Origin: Cephalotus follicularis
Lineage: Eukaryota; Streptophyta; Magnoliopsida; Oxalidales; Cephalotaceae
Direction of reading: 5' to 3'
DNA length: 64,000 nt
Assembly: GCA_001972305.1 (NCBI GenBank)
Contig: BDDD01001641.1
Coordinates: 62,001-126,000, forward strand
Part shown: positions 22,623 to 33,146 of the stretch, in pieces
Position numbering within the stretch: the stretch's first letter is position 1
Layout: every line of letters begins with the position of its first letter
Position numbers and translations under genes: made by a program
The notes under the pieces: model-generated
The model's database searches: none
Told to the model about the DNA's origin: nothing
What the model saw: the letters and a program-made list of their open reading frames with translations, nothing else

Positions 22623-23199
22623 ACCCACACCTTCCAACACCACCCTACCCTCGTGGTTTCTGAATACCACATCCCAACAAGCCTTACCAATATCTTCAAA
22701 AGGCCCCAGCACAATTAATCTTGGTTGTTTCATCAGGTGGTCACTTTGACACTGAAGACTCAACTTTTCTTCTCAGAGTTAGTGAGTGCACTGAGTTTGC
22801 CTTTCTATACTCTTCTAGATATGATTCACAAAACGCCAGGGTCTGCTGCATAGTAGGTTTGTGTTCTTCAAAAATAGTGGCATTTCTGTGATACCAAATC
22901 CTCCATGCCATAGTTAAGAAAAGTCCCAACTACTCCTTTGTAAAGCTAGCTTTCACCTAAGACACTAGTTCAGTGAAAGAAATACTGACCCCCTCCTTAA
23001 ATAGAGAATGTAGAAGGCTATGTTTCCATACCTCCCTAATCCCATTGCAATTCAGCAATGCATGGCTAATGGACTCTTATTATCTTGTACAAACACTGTA
23101 CCATTCTACCATTGGTATTCCCTTACATTGTGAATTATCGAGGTGTGGGCAAGAGAGCCCTCATAGCTCGCTAGGAAAATGTTTTAGTTTTTATTGGCA
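22623..23199 (-). pseudogene. LINE reverse transcriptase C-terminus (zinc finger + RNase H-like)
   Basis: Minus-strand sequence shows the order typical of plant LINE RTs: PIKTKTF-RAMRALLPT, then a zf-RVT-like stretch (VCTR..ESISHALLNCNGIREVW near 23020-23085), LGLFLTMAWRIWYHRNATIFEEH at 22850-22929, then KINCAGAF and DVVFRNHEGRVVLEGVG, the start of an RNase H-like domain. Stops and a frame change are present. It is the host sequence into which D (at 23200) and H (at 22623) inserted. It could alternatively be a related 'RNase H-like' gene family member, but the finger-linker-RNase H order favours a LINE. Confidence 0.65.
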
Positions 23200-23202
23200 T
23201 GT

Positions 23203-23930
23203 TGTTGTTGGGTTTGGGTTTTCCTCCTATGCAAAGGATGACCCAAATATACAAGCCCGACAAATATACCAACGGTATCTTAGTTCTTTTGGTTTGATCA
23301 ATTGGGTTTACCCACTATGTATTAGGTATTATATAAAGTGTATGTGTGCGACAGTGTTTGGCGTGAAAAATAAAAAAAGGGAGGCAGTAGCTTTTGGTGT
23401 TAAATAAATGGAGAAATCAGTTTTGAGGGATTGCGCATAGTTCTTGATCAAGTGAAGTTTGGGTGACGATTGAACTGTAATTTTGACAGTAGGTTTAGGA
23501 CTTCTATCTCTTCAATTTGAAAGGTGGGATTGAGATTTTGTGCTTCCTATTTAGAGTTATTGCGGCCTACTCATAGCTCTTATTTTGTGAGATTTTTTCT
23601 TGATTTCTTTGTGGTTTTTTAGTGTGTTATCAATATTTGTGTTCTTAATTATATTGCCTATTTATACCTATAGTTTTAACTAGATAACTCTTGTATTCCC
23701 ATTATTTGTTGATAGTGGATTTTTTGGGTGGACTACGATTCTGTGGTTTTTTATTCGTCATATCTGAGAGGTTTTTCCACGTTAAAAAACAGCTTATGTT
23801 TGTGCGTTTGTGATTGTGATTTTCATTGTTATTTTTATTCTTGATAGTTTCCTACAATGTTACCCAAGAATGGAAAGTAATTTATTGTTTCATCACTTGT
23901 TGCGGTGTGATCTTTGTTGAACTTTCCCAA
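23203..23930 (+). repeat. 5' LTR of D
   Basis: Begins about TGTTGTTGGGTTTGGG where LINE homology ends (start uncertain by a few bases in a TTG run) and ends just before the PBS. A TATA box, TATTATATAAAG, lies at 23328-23338. No palindrome array is visible. No second copy is in the window. Confidence 0.6.
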
Positions 23931-23935
23931 TAAAG

Positions 23936-23947
23936 TGGTATCAGAGA
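23936..23947 (+). other. Primer-binding site of D
   Basis: TGGTATCAGAGA, the initiator-tRNA-Met type used by plant copia elements, between the LTR end and gag. Confidence 0.75.
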
Positions 23948-23984
23948 CATGTTGGTTATTGAAGTATTTATCTTGGGTTGAGCA

Positions 23985-24895
23985 ATGGAAATTAACACAA
24001 GTAGAACGATTGTTCAAATTTTCATACATGGAAAAGAAAGATGGAAGATCTTCATCATGTTAAACATTATTATCAACTAGTGTTTACTAGTGAAAAACCC
24101 GCCAATAAAACGGATACACAATGGACCATAATTAAGTGACAAGTATGTGGGTACATTAGACAGTTGGTAGATGATAATTTTTTGAACCATATCAGTAAAG
24201 AAACACATGCACAGTCCTTGTGGAATAAGCTTGTTGAATTGTATGCACGGAACACTAGCAATAATAATAAACTCTATATGTTTAAGCGTATTATGTTTTT
24301 GAGGTATTAGGATGAGGCTCCGATGACAAATCAATTAAATTCATTTTCGAGTAATATTAATTAGCTGGCTACTACGAATATCAAGTTTGATGACGTAATA
24401 CATGGTTTGTGGCTTATTGGTAGTTTGCTAGACTAGTGGGAAACGTTGTCATTGATAAATTCAGTCGCAGATGGTATTGTCTCGTTGAACTTAGCTAAAA
24501 GCAACATGTTGGATGAATAGATGAGAAGAATATCAAAGGGTTCCTTTACATAGTTAGAATCCTTAGTTGTTGAGAACAAAAGGAGAAATCAACTATGTGG
24601 GACATAAAATAGGGGAAGAATTCATAGCCAAGGTTCGAGGAACAGGGACAACAGCAGAGGCAAATCTAACAAATATGCAAATGTTGAGTGCTATCATTTT
24701 GGTCTTAAAGGACATACCATAAGGTACAATCGATAATTGAAGAAAGAGGCCAAAAATAAGGGCAAAGGAAAGAAGAAAGAAGTCGTTGATGATACAAATC
24801 GAGTTGTTACTACTTTTGATGATTTTCTCATTGTCTATGATGGTGATGTTGTTAACCTTGCTTCTTATGAAACAACCTGGGTGGTAGACATTGGA
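23985..24895 (+). pseudogene. D gag and start of protease
   Basis: A copia gag of the UBN2 type: WTIIK-QVCGYIRQLVDDNFLNHISKETHAQSLWNKLVELYA, then MFKRIMFLRY and LNSFSSNIN. The zinc knuckle is near 24690 (CYHFGLKGHTIRYNR), with two of its Cys lost. It ends in the protease lead-in TTWVVDIG, where E inserted. At least seven stops interrupt the frame, several of them TAG where CAG (Gln) is expected. The likely start is ATG 23985 (MEINTSRT), about 40 bases after the PBS. Confidence 0.7.
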
Positions 24896-25086
24896 TGTAA
24901 TACCCTATACCTGTTTTAGAGGATTATAACTTAAGGCCTTGTTTGGCACATGGAAAGGACTTAAGTGAGATTTTGGTAAGTTATTTAAACATGTGGACAT
25001 GGTTAGTTTGGGTTATTATATTGATTTAGTGGTTAGCTTCTTGAGGAAGCTTGTTGTTCCCAAGGTTGCGTTGGGATAAGATGGGA
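24896..25086 (+). repeat. Truncated 5' LTR of E
   Basis: Starts TGTAATACCCTATACCTG and matches 26290-26480 until 'ggataagatggga', where it joins gag-region sequence. About 380 bases of LTR plus the PBS are missing. Confidence 0.75.
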
Positions 25087-26255
25087 ACCTCCAGGCCAGC
25101 GGGGATCAGGAACCACAGAATGTTCAGCGGGCGTTGAGGCAAATCCTAGAGTTGAGGCCAGGGAAAGCAGGCCAGCAGAGGTCGAGGATCATGCTGGGCA
25201 GTCTACTGCTCAAGTACCTCCTCCGGTTGTTACGGGAAGTCAGTGTGAGCTGTTACAGGCTTTTACCTTTTGGGATCCTTTTTGTTGGAGCAAGGAGTCT
25301 TGCGTTGGTGAGAAGCTTTGAGTGCTAGGTTTGAGGATCCCCTGGAGATCACCTGGGCTTTGTTCAAGAAGGAATTCCGTCAGCATTTTCTTCCTCGTAC
25401 CTATGTCCAGGAGAGGAGGAGGGAATTCTTATGGTTGTATCAAGGTTCTATGTCGGTGGCACAGTATGAGCATAAGCTTTTGGAGTTGTCTCATTATGCT
25501 CCTGCCTTGGTGGCTGACCAGGAGGAGAGGTGCCAGAGGTTTTTGGATGGCTTAAGGCCGGAGATACGACATTCTGTAGCAACCATTGAGTGGAATGTTT
25601 TTGGTAATCTGGTGGAGTCGGCCATGAGGGTCGAGTTAAGCATAAATGAGCAGATGAGCAGACAGGACCGAGGACAAAAACGGTCTGCTTCAAATATTGA
25701 AGGGGAGGAGAGTTCCTCCAAGAATCAGAGGAAGAGGGGATCTTCGTCTACCAGTGGACTAGAAGGTAAGGGGACTTGGGAAGGATCACCCCAGCAGCGG
25801 ACTCAGGCTCCAGTCCCTATTTTTTCTCATGGAACTCCTGAGATTGAGAGTGCACAACTTTTTCATCACCCTCACGTTGTCAGCAGTGTGGTCGACACCA
25901 TGTTGGTGAGTGTGGAGTGGAGACATGTTCTTGTTACCATTGTGGTCAGACCGGGCATTTGAGTAATCGATGTCCGTTGAGGTTGCCGGGTGCAAAGGGG
26001 ACACAAGGATTTGCATCCTCAGATGTACAGTCAACGGCCAGAGAACCAGTGCAGAGGACCAATCAGTTGGGAGCACAGGGTAGTGGAGTGGCTGCTAGGC
26101 AAGCCTCTGGTTCGGGAGCTGGTAGTAGTAGACCACCTAGAAGACCTATGGCCACTGCAAGGGTGTACAATTTGAAGACGGGTACAGGCCTTACCACTCC
26201 TGCTGAGGATGAAGGTAAGTTTGTTTCTTCGGATCATGTTCCACCTGTGTTTTAA
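25087..26255 (+). pseudogene. E gag with zinc knuckles
   Basis: The core at 25318-25720 reads FEDPLEITWALFKKEFRQHFLPRTYVQERRREF, then LLELSHYAPALVADQEERCQRFLDGLRPEIRHSVA and LVESAMRVELSINEQM, closely matching the H gag. A frameshift near 25800-25870 moves into the frame with CQQCGRHHVGECGVETC and CYHCGQTGHLSNRC, the short-then-standard double knuckle of Tekay-type gag. It ends ATARVYNLKTG...HVPPVF, just before the PPT. The N-terminal gag part is shortened. The minus-strand open frames here are shadows. Confidence 0.75.
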
Positions 26256-26275
26256 ATTTTGGGGACAAAATTCCT

Positions 26276-26289
26276 AAGGCGGGGATGAT
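26276..26289 (+). other. Polypurine tract of E
   Basis: TAAGGCGGGGATGA directly before the 3' LTR start TGTAATACCCC. Confidence 0.7.
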
Positions 26290-26754
26290 GTAATACCCCG
26301 TACCTGTTTTAGAGGATCATAACCTAAGGCACTGTTTGGCACATGGAAAGGACTTAAGTGGGATTTTGGTAAGTTATTTAAACATGTGGACATGGTTAGT
26401 TTGGGTTATTATATTGATTTAATGGTTAGCTTCTTGAGGAAGCTTATTGTTCCCAAGGTTGCGCTGGGATAAGATGGGACTTGGTAAGTGGGCTGGCAGA
26501 GCCTTCTTGGTAAGTGGAGTTCGGCTTGAGAGAGAGAAGTGAGAGAGAAAGATAGAGAGAGCTGGTTTCTTCTTCTTCTTTGTAATGACTGCAAATTCAA
26601 TTAATGTATACTGAATTCTATTGTTATAATAAATATACATTTTAATTGAATTAATTGTCCAATTATGATATTCTTCTGTGTTTAATCATGTTTGGAATGA
26701 ATTGGGATACAATTTGGTGGAAATCCACTTAAGAAACCCTAATTTAACCCTTGA

Positions 26755-26834
26755 CAGTCGACTGACACAGGGGATCAGTCGACTGCCTGATGCTTGTGGT
26801 GGACAGTTGACTGGCCCATGAATCCAGTCGACTG
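26755..26834 (+). repeat. CAGTCGACTG cluster 1 of F1
   Basis: Four units in 80 bp: three perfect CAGTCGACTG and one CAGTTGACTG, in U3, about 175 bp from the LTR start. Confidence 0.85.
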
Positions 26835-27877
26835 TAAATTCGACAGAACATGTGTCTGTGCAGGTGTCAACTGAACTTGGGGCGTGGCATGCTTAAGGAC
26901 AGGTGTCTGGGACATGCATAAACGACCATGACATGCAAGGAGAGCCCTTGCATGTGCTCTGCACCCTGCAAGCTTGCCACCTGCAAGAATCAAGAAAGAA
27001 AAGTAAAAGAAAAGTGAGAAATGACAAGGAATGAAGAGATGCATGTGAGAGAGAGAATGGAGTAAATGACAGGTGATGATTCTGACGAAATTCCAGATTG
27101 GTAAGCCTATATCATATGTGCATAGACTAATTTAAGTGTTGTTAAACACTAAAAGAAGAAGGAATTGTTGAAGGAGTAATTGGAGAACTTGCCTTGGAAG
27201 GTTGGAGTTGAAGCTCAAAGTAAGAAAGCTTGAACATCTCCTGGTAAGTGCAGATTCGAACCTTGTGTTATCGTAATCCAACAGTAAATTATCTAGGAGA
27301 AATGCTTAATCTCTACTACCATGGTTGGTTAACATCTTCTAGGATTTATGGACTTAAATGGAATATAGCACTTGGTGCATGAATGGATGTAATCTCTAAT
27401 TGGATAGTAAGTTGTTGTTAGTTGCCATAAGCTACTGAATTACTTATGAATATACTTACACACCTACTGTTCACTAAGAGACTATGAATAGAGATAGTTG
27501 GACATGCATGAGAATATGGAAAAGGGAGCTATATTAAATGAGCTTAATGACCTAATGACTTAAGCTATTGATTGTAATGTCTATAAAGTTACTGAATCTA
27601 CTGAAACTGATTGCATGTATCCATAACATACATGTTTAGATTGTAACTTGCTGAGATTAAAAGGATTGGATTGAAGATTGGTTGGAAAAGGCTTGGAAGC
27701 TTTAAAGAGAGAGATCATTCAATTGATCTTGGGATAGCAAATTGAGGTAGGGGTAGTGTTATGTTTTGGAAGATATGATCATGCATTACATGTATGTTAA
27801 TTTCTCTTTTCATTGGACTGATTTGGCATTGGATTTGCATTATACCAAAACTATTCTGCCTACATTCTGGGCAAAAA

Positions 27878-27948
27878 CAGTCGACTGCCATGAAATGCAG
27901 TCGACTACACAACCCAACAGTCGACTGGTTCTTGAGGGCAGTCGACTG
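27878..27948 (+). repeat. CAGTCGACTG cluster 2 of F1
   Basis: Four units in 71 bp, three perfect and one CAGTCGACTA. The spacers contain 'ccatgaaatg' and 'acaaccca'; similar spacer words (acacaacc) occur in the array of copia element A. Confidence 0.85.
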
Positions 27949-29074
27949 TTCTGGGCTGGAACTGCATAACATCAATGAAATTGCTACTGATTTGTACTGT
28001 ACTGATTGAATTGATTGTCTATGCTTACTGCCGTAGTTCGGTGATGGAGGTTATCACTGGCTATGGATGTGATTCTGGGTGCCAGGAGTTGGCCAGAGTA
28101 TCACCTACTGTCTGCAATTGCAGAATTACTGTTAAACTACCCGCCAAAGCCGGTAGTAAGTGATACCTTTTCTATCATTCTCGGAGTGTAGGGTGATAGT
28201 TAGGTGGTGCACAGTTGGGGGCTAGGAGTTAGTGACATGTGACCCCCAAACGACTGAATGAATTGATTGTACCCTTGAGTGGTATTATTGCATATGAACT
28301 GTTTATGGCCATTTGGCATGATTGCTCCTATATTGGCTATTACACTGCTATTTTGATATAAACTGTCATACATATTGCATTCATATATTCCTCTGCATAC
28401 ATTATCTTCCTGCTTAGCCAAGTGAGGACAACGGCTAACCCCTACCATTACAGATTGAGCAAAGACATTCGGAGCTTGCTGCTGAAGCTTTGGAAAGCTT
28501 CTGTTATCGTTTTAAGGTTGTTATTTTACTGTTGTTATGTACTGAAATGTAATGAATGAATCATGCCTCGTTTATGATGTTTCCTTATGTTAAGGATAAT
28601 TTGACTTGTAACCGCACGTCGTATGGGATGCGTGCGAAGACTTGTTTTTTTATATATTCTGGCTCATTGACTGCTTCCGCATACTGTTTATGAACTGTTA
28701 AAATGAAATGCTGGAATGTATGTTTAATACTGATATCACCATATATGCTGGTCAAGGAATGTATTGAAATAACGGGGTGTGACATTCTTCTTTCCCCTTC
28801 TTCTGTGTGCCTTCTTTTGCTGTTGAGCTGTGAAGGTGAGCTCTCCTCTTCCCTGGTTTGTGTTGTGTGGTGGCATGTTGCGCTGGGGCCGAGGAGGAGG
28901 ATGATAGCCTGGTTTTGCTGGTTGTGTTTTCTGTTCATGCATGTGTTATGTCTTCTTCTTGATCTGATATGTGTTAGTTTGCAGACAAGGAACCTGTTAC
29001 TGTGACTGAGTATCTTGGGGTTGGTCGACGGTAGCTTGAGGTGGCTATCCTGAGGGACGGGTCGTCACATTGGA

Positions 29075-29217
29075 GCTTCTTATCATGATACATCTCAGAA
29101 GGATTTCTGTGTAACTTGTACTGCTGGTGACTTTGAAGTTGTAAACGTAGGCAATGATTGTATGGCTAGAGTTGTTGGCATTGGCGACATTTGTTTGTAA
29201 ACCAACATTGGCACGAC
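29075..29217 (+). pseudogene. D protease fragment between E and C
   Basis: Reads ASYHDTSQKDFCVTCTAGDFEVVNVGNDCMARVVGIGDICL-TNIGTT, the body of a copia protease continuing VVDIG at 24895. With E inserted inside the active-site loop and C downstream, only about 48 codons lie here; the frame resumes at 36840 (NHVPNMHL). Confidence 0.7.
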
Positions 29218-29962
29218 GTTAGTGTAACAATCCGAAACAACCCCTACTTGTTTTAGCATTTATTACATGTTATTTTATGGTTCACAAATATTATGGATAA
29301 TGATTGTGCATTTGGTTATGGATGATATGGGGGTATTTTCAATACCCATATAGGATGTTTCTATGTAGATTTATGGTATTAGTAATGCATGATGGTAGAT
29401 TAGTACAAAGAGACTGTAAATAGAATCTAAACACTTCTAAAACTCTCATTTCTCTCTTCTCATTCTCTCTCAGCCGTCCTCTCTTTGCTCTCTCTCTCTC
29501 AAGCTCACACAAAACCTTACCAAATAGCTGAATCAACAAGAAATCAAGGGGTTTAATTGTTATGATTGATAAAAACAAGGATTGACATAAGATTGAAGCT
29601 GCATAGACCAAGAACTTGAGTTCTTTCTCACACTCTCTACCCAGAATCCATGATACAAGCTTTAATCTTTGGTAGAAAACCTCTTTACCAAAATATGCTT
29701 ATAATTCAAACTTATATGCACATGTATAAACTGATTTGATGAATTGAATTTAGTGAAATTGATTGAATTGGTATGTTAGGATTATTAAGCTAAATGGGGG
29801 TTTTTGACCTAGAATATGAATAAATGGATTTTGTGGATTGAAAATGGTTTTAATGCTTAAAGAAGCTTATACTAACTTGTATTGAACTTTGTATTAAAGA
29901 ATTTGAAGAAAGGAATTGAATTGGAAAAGTTTTATTATAAGAACCCTAAGTTTTGCTGCTCC

Positions 29963-30216
29963 AAGCGTCGACGCCTAGCATGTTGGCATCGCCGCTTCGA
30001 GGTCATTTTAAAAAGAGAATGACTTCACAACTGTCGATGCTTAGCCTTTCTTTGGCAGCGTCTAACTAAGTGACGATACTTAACTTAAAGCGTTGCTGCT
30101 TAGGCTATGAAAATTGAACTTTAAACCTACTACCTCCTTAACACCTAACGTCTAGACCTAACTGGCGACGCTTAGCGCAAAGTGTCGACGCCTAGGACTA
30201 GGGAATCACTGCTTAG
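29963..30216 (+). repeat. AAGCGTCGACGCC array in the C 5' LTR
   Basis: About ten degenerate units, for example AAGCGTCGACGCCTAG (29963), AAAGCGTTGCTGCTTAGG, AAAGTGTCGACGCCTAGG (30179). They lie about 550 bp downstream of the TATA-like GTAAATAG, so in the transcribed leader rather than upstream of the promoter. Counterpart in the 3' LTR: 32890-33146. Confidence 0.65.
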
Positions 30217-30459
30217 GACCTGGTTTAGTTTTTAAAATGTTTTCCATAAATTTTTTCAAAATGCTTTTCTTCCGGTTCTTTCCTAGACCAGTGTAAAGGT
30301 AACAGTTGTGTTTCTTCCCAGATTTTAGAGCTCGTAATGTAAAGGTAAAGGAGAGTCTATAGAGGTGTTCACCGTATAGTGAACTGTAACTTCTAGTGAG
30401 GTATTCTAGGGGTCGACATATAGTTGACTGATCACTCTATTAGAGTTACTCATGGTTCA

Positions 30460-30880
30460 TGATTGGTTGAGCTTCTATTGGTTTTCCAATAGGCAACCAA
30501 TTCTAGTCGAGCTCCTATTGCTCTGCCACTAGGCGACTAGATGTATATACCTTGAGCTTGTGCCACCTTTGGGAGGGTTTATACTAATATATGGATAGGG
30601 TATAGATCTCGTGACCATGAGCTCCTATTGGTCTACCAATTGGCAACTAGGTTTATTTGAGCTCTTATTAGTCTATTAGTAGGCAACTAGATGTTTAAGC
30701 CTCGAGCTTGTGCCACCTTCGGGGGGTGGTAAAGACTCATGATGATACGGTATGGTATGCTATGGTATTACGAATGGATGTATGGATCTATAACAAATTG
30801 AGCTCCTATAGGTCTTCCTGTAGGAAACTCTACCAGTAGGCAACTAGATATTCTAAACCGCAAGCTTGTGACTCCTTGCA
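30460..30880 (+). repeat. Hairpin repeats CCTATTGGT...ACCAATAGG in the C 5' LTR
   Basis: A set of diverged tandem units 'gagctcctattggtctaccaataggcaactag', each an inverted repeat. The clearest is CTATTGGTTTTCCAATAG at 30475-30492, with perfect 7-bp arms. Others lie near 30512, 30623, 30660 and 30803. Repeated at 33388-33790 in the 3' LTR and weakly in K near 5535-5605. Confidence 0.6.
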
Positions 30881-31485
30881 AAATGGAGGTTTAAAGTTAC
30901 GAATGATGGTATGTTTGGTTAACCATTTATATCCAGTGGTATGGGACAATAGTATATAACTGGTCAACCTCCTGATTGTCTAAAAGATGTATGGAAAGGA
31001 ATGTATGTTTAGGTTAACGATTTATATATATGCCGGTATGGACGGTTATATATATATATAAGTTAATCACAATTGTTCATGTATTATGATATATCATTCA
31101 TTTATACCTGCAATATCTATTCATATCATAAGCATGGGGTTGTATTCTACGAGGCTGTTTGGCTGATCCATCATTCGGGATAATGCATTGTTTATGTGAT
31201 CAAGTACGGACGGATCAAGGGCAAGCGGCAGTGATCATGGAGGTAGAGATCAGCGATGATAATGATGGAAGGAGCATGGATCCAAGCATGGTTTCTTTTA
31301 TGGATTTCATGTATGAATGTTTAAGAATGTTTGAATGGATGTATGGACATATACATTAAAATTTAAAGATTTTATGATTTTTCCGTTGTACAGAATAGAC
31401 TTAACTAGTTCCTGACTTATAGATTAAGAGTCTGGATGGGTGTGTGTGACGTCTCAGACCCTTATCGAGTCCGAGGTGCCACAAT

Positions 31486-31500
31486 TGGTATCAGAGAGGT
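31486..31500 (+). other. Primer-binding site of C
   Basis: TGGTATCAGAGAGGT, initiator-tRNA-Met type, three bases after the LTR end. Confidence 0.8.
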
Positions 31501-31689
31501 GTTGGCCTAGTAGTTAAGTCTGATTGGATAGTTATAGATTGACTGAATGGCTATGTATGACTTATGCGTTTACATTTGTCGATGCTCTTGATATTGGATA
31601 CATGTGGGTTGATTAAGTATGGTATCTTATGTAAGATAGACATGGACAATGAGAACAAAGAGGCCAAGGAGAAAGAGGAAGGGGAAGAG

Positions 31690-32110
31690 CAAAGAGGAAT
31701 AACTTTGCTATAGAAAATGAAGATGGATCGGTATATGAGAACCAAGCACCAGGTTTGTATGAGAATGCTCCACCTCCTTGAGATGACCATGTTACTTGGA
31801 AGGATATATATGTGTGTAACTATGGTAAGGATGAATGAACAGTTATTGAGGAGGAATGCAAGGAATGAATTTCGACAAGGAAGGGATGATAAGCTAGCAA
31901 GGTTCATGAAGTTAAATCTGCTAGTTTTCAAGGGAAAGATGGATACAATAGTAGTTGAGCATTAGCTCATTCATATAGAGAAGATGTTTGTAGTTATGGA
32001 GAGTACGGACGAGTATAAACTTTCCTTAGAAATTTACATGCTTCATGGAGAAGCTGAGCATTGGTGGATGATGGTCCAAGCTTCATGGGTATAGGATGAG
32101 ACACCTAGGA
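31690..32110 (+). pseudogene. C gag fragment
   Basis: Contains RNARNEFRQGRDDKLARFMKLN-VFKGKMD, then VEH-LIHIEKMFVVMESTDEYKLSLEIYMLHGEAEHWW. The AEHWW end is a hallmark of the gypsy retrotransposon gag core. One stop splits it, and it is cut short about 50 bases before the PPT. The zinc knuckle and all of pol are gone, so the internal region was deleted between gag and the PPT. Confidence 0.7.
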
Positions 32111-32160
32111 CATGGTTATGGTTACGGTTATGGACGGTGAATCTGGGGACCAGATTCTTT

Positions 32161-32174
32161 TAAGGAGGGGATAA
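32161..32174 (+). other. Polypurine tract of C
   Basis: TAAGGAGGGGATAA directly before the 3' LTR start TGTAATGCCC. Confidence 0.75.
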
Positions 32175-32889
32175 TGTAATGCCCTGAAATAGCCCCTACT
32201 TGCGTTAGCATTTATTGCATCATATTTCATGGTACACATATATTATGGATAATGATTGTGCATATGGTTATGATGGTATGAGGATATTTCCAATCCCCAT
32301 ATGGTATGTTTCTATATCTGTTTACAGTATTAGTAATGCACAGGGTAGATTAGTACAGATAGACTATAAATAGAACCTAAACACTTCTAAAACTATCATT
32401 TCTCTCTTCTCACTCCCTCTCACCCGTCCTTTATGTACTTTCTCTCTCAAACTGACACAAAACCTCACCAAATAGCTAAATCAACAAGAAATCATGGGGA
32501 TTAAGGGTTATGATTGATCAAAACATGGATTGACACAGGATTGAGGCTGCATAGACCAAGAACTTGAGTTCGTTCTCACTCTCTCTTAAAATACAATATA
32601 CAATCTTCAATATTTGGTAGAAAACATCTTTACATAAATAGGCTTATGATTCACACTTATATGTACATGTATAAATTGATTTTATAAATTGAATTGGTAT
32701 GTCAAGGTTATTACGCTAAATGGGGGTTTTAAACCTAGAATAGGAATGAATGCATTTCATGGGTTAAAAACGGTTTTAATGGCTTCAGGAGGGTTATAAT
32801 AACTTGTATTGAAATTGGTTTAAAAGAATTTGAAGAAAGGAATTGAATTGGAAAAGTTTTTTTATAAGAACCCTAAATCTTGCTTCTCT

Positions 32890-33146
32890 AAGAGCCGACA
32901 CCTGGCCCGTGGGTGTCGTTGCTTAGTGGTCATTTTAAAAAGAGAATGGCTTTACACAACTGTCAAAGCTTAGCCTTTCTTTGGCAGCGTCGAGCTAAGC
33001 GGTAACGCTTAGCTTAAAGCGTCACCGCTTAGGCTTTGAAAAATAAACTTTAAACCTACAACATCCTTAACAAACAAAGACTAGACCTAACTATCGATGA
33101 TTAGTGCAAAGCATCGACGCCTAAGACTATGGCATCGATGCTTAGG
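32890..33146 (+). repeat. AAGCGTCGACGCC array in the C 3' LTR
   Basis: Counterpart of 29963-30216 with many differing units, for example AAAGCGTCACCGCTTAGG, AAAGCATCGACGCCTAAG and GGCATCGATGCTTAGG. Bases between units match the 5' LTR better than the units do. Confidence 0.65.

Larger units (their letters stand above)
26581..28784 (+). mobile_element. F1: 2.2-kb solo LTR in E
   Basis: Starts TGTAATGACTGCAAATTCAA and ends AATAACGGGGTGTGACA; duplication TTCTT at 26576-26580 and 28785-28789. Clearly the same family as F2 (40444-43022) and F3 (62988 on). No coding sequence; open frames at 27715-28010 run through the palindrome cluster. A leader TATA-like stretch (CTATATCATATG) lies near 27106. 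Confidence 0.85.
24896..29069 (+). mobile_element. E: gypsy gag-only derivative, holding F1
   Basis: Perfect duplication TTGGA at 24891-24895 and 29070-29074; the protease frame of D (VVDIG to ASYHDTS) resumes across it. It has a 190-bp remnant of the 5' LTR, gag only, a PPT and a 3' LTR of about 570 bp (after removing F1). PBS, protease and pol are absent. It resembles the plant TR-GAG class, which depends on related elements; the gag resembles that of H. Confidence 0.8.
26290..29069 (+). repeat. 3' LTR of E, interrupted by F1
   Basis: LTR sequence at 26290-26580 and 28790-29069, about 570 bp in total, ending GGGACGGGTCGTCACA. F1 entered a TTC-rich leader. Confidence 0.75.
29223..31483 (+). 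repeat. 5' LTR of C
   Basis: Starts TGTAACAATCCGAAACAACC and ends GAGTCCGAGGTGCCACA, followed at once by the PBS. CT-rich leader near 29440-29500. No coding sequence; the 66-codon frame at 31159 is in the LTR. Confidence 0.85.

Noticed and set aside
31486..31500. tRNA-Met-like sequences at 23936, 31486, 61258 and 16925
   Set aside because: They match only the 3' end of the tRNA and sit next to LTR ends, so they are primer-binding sites; no full tRNA cloverleaf was seen in the window.
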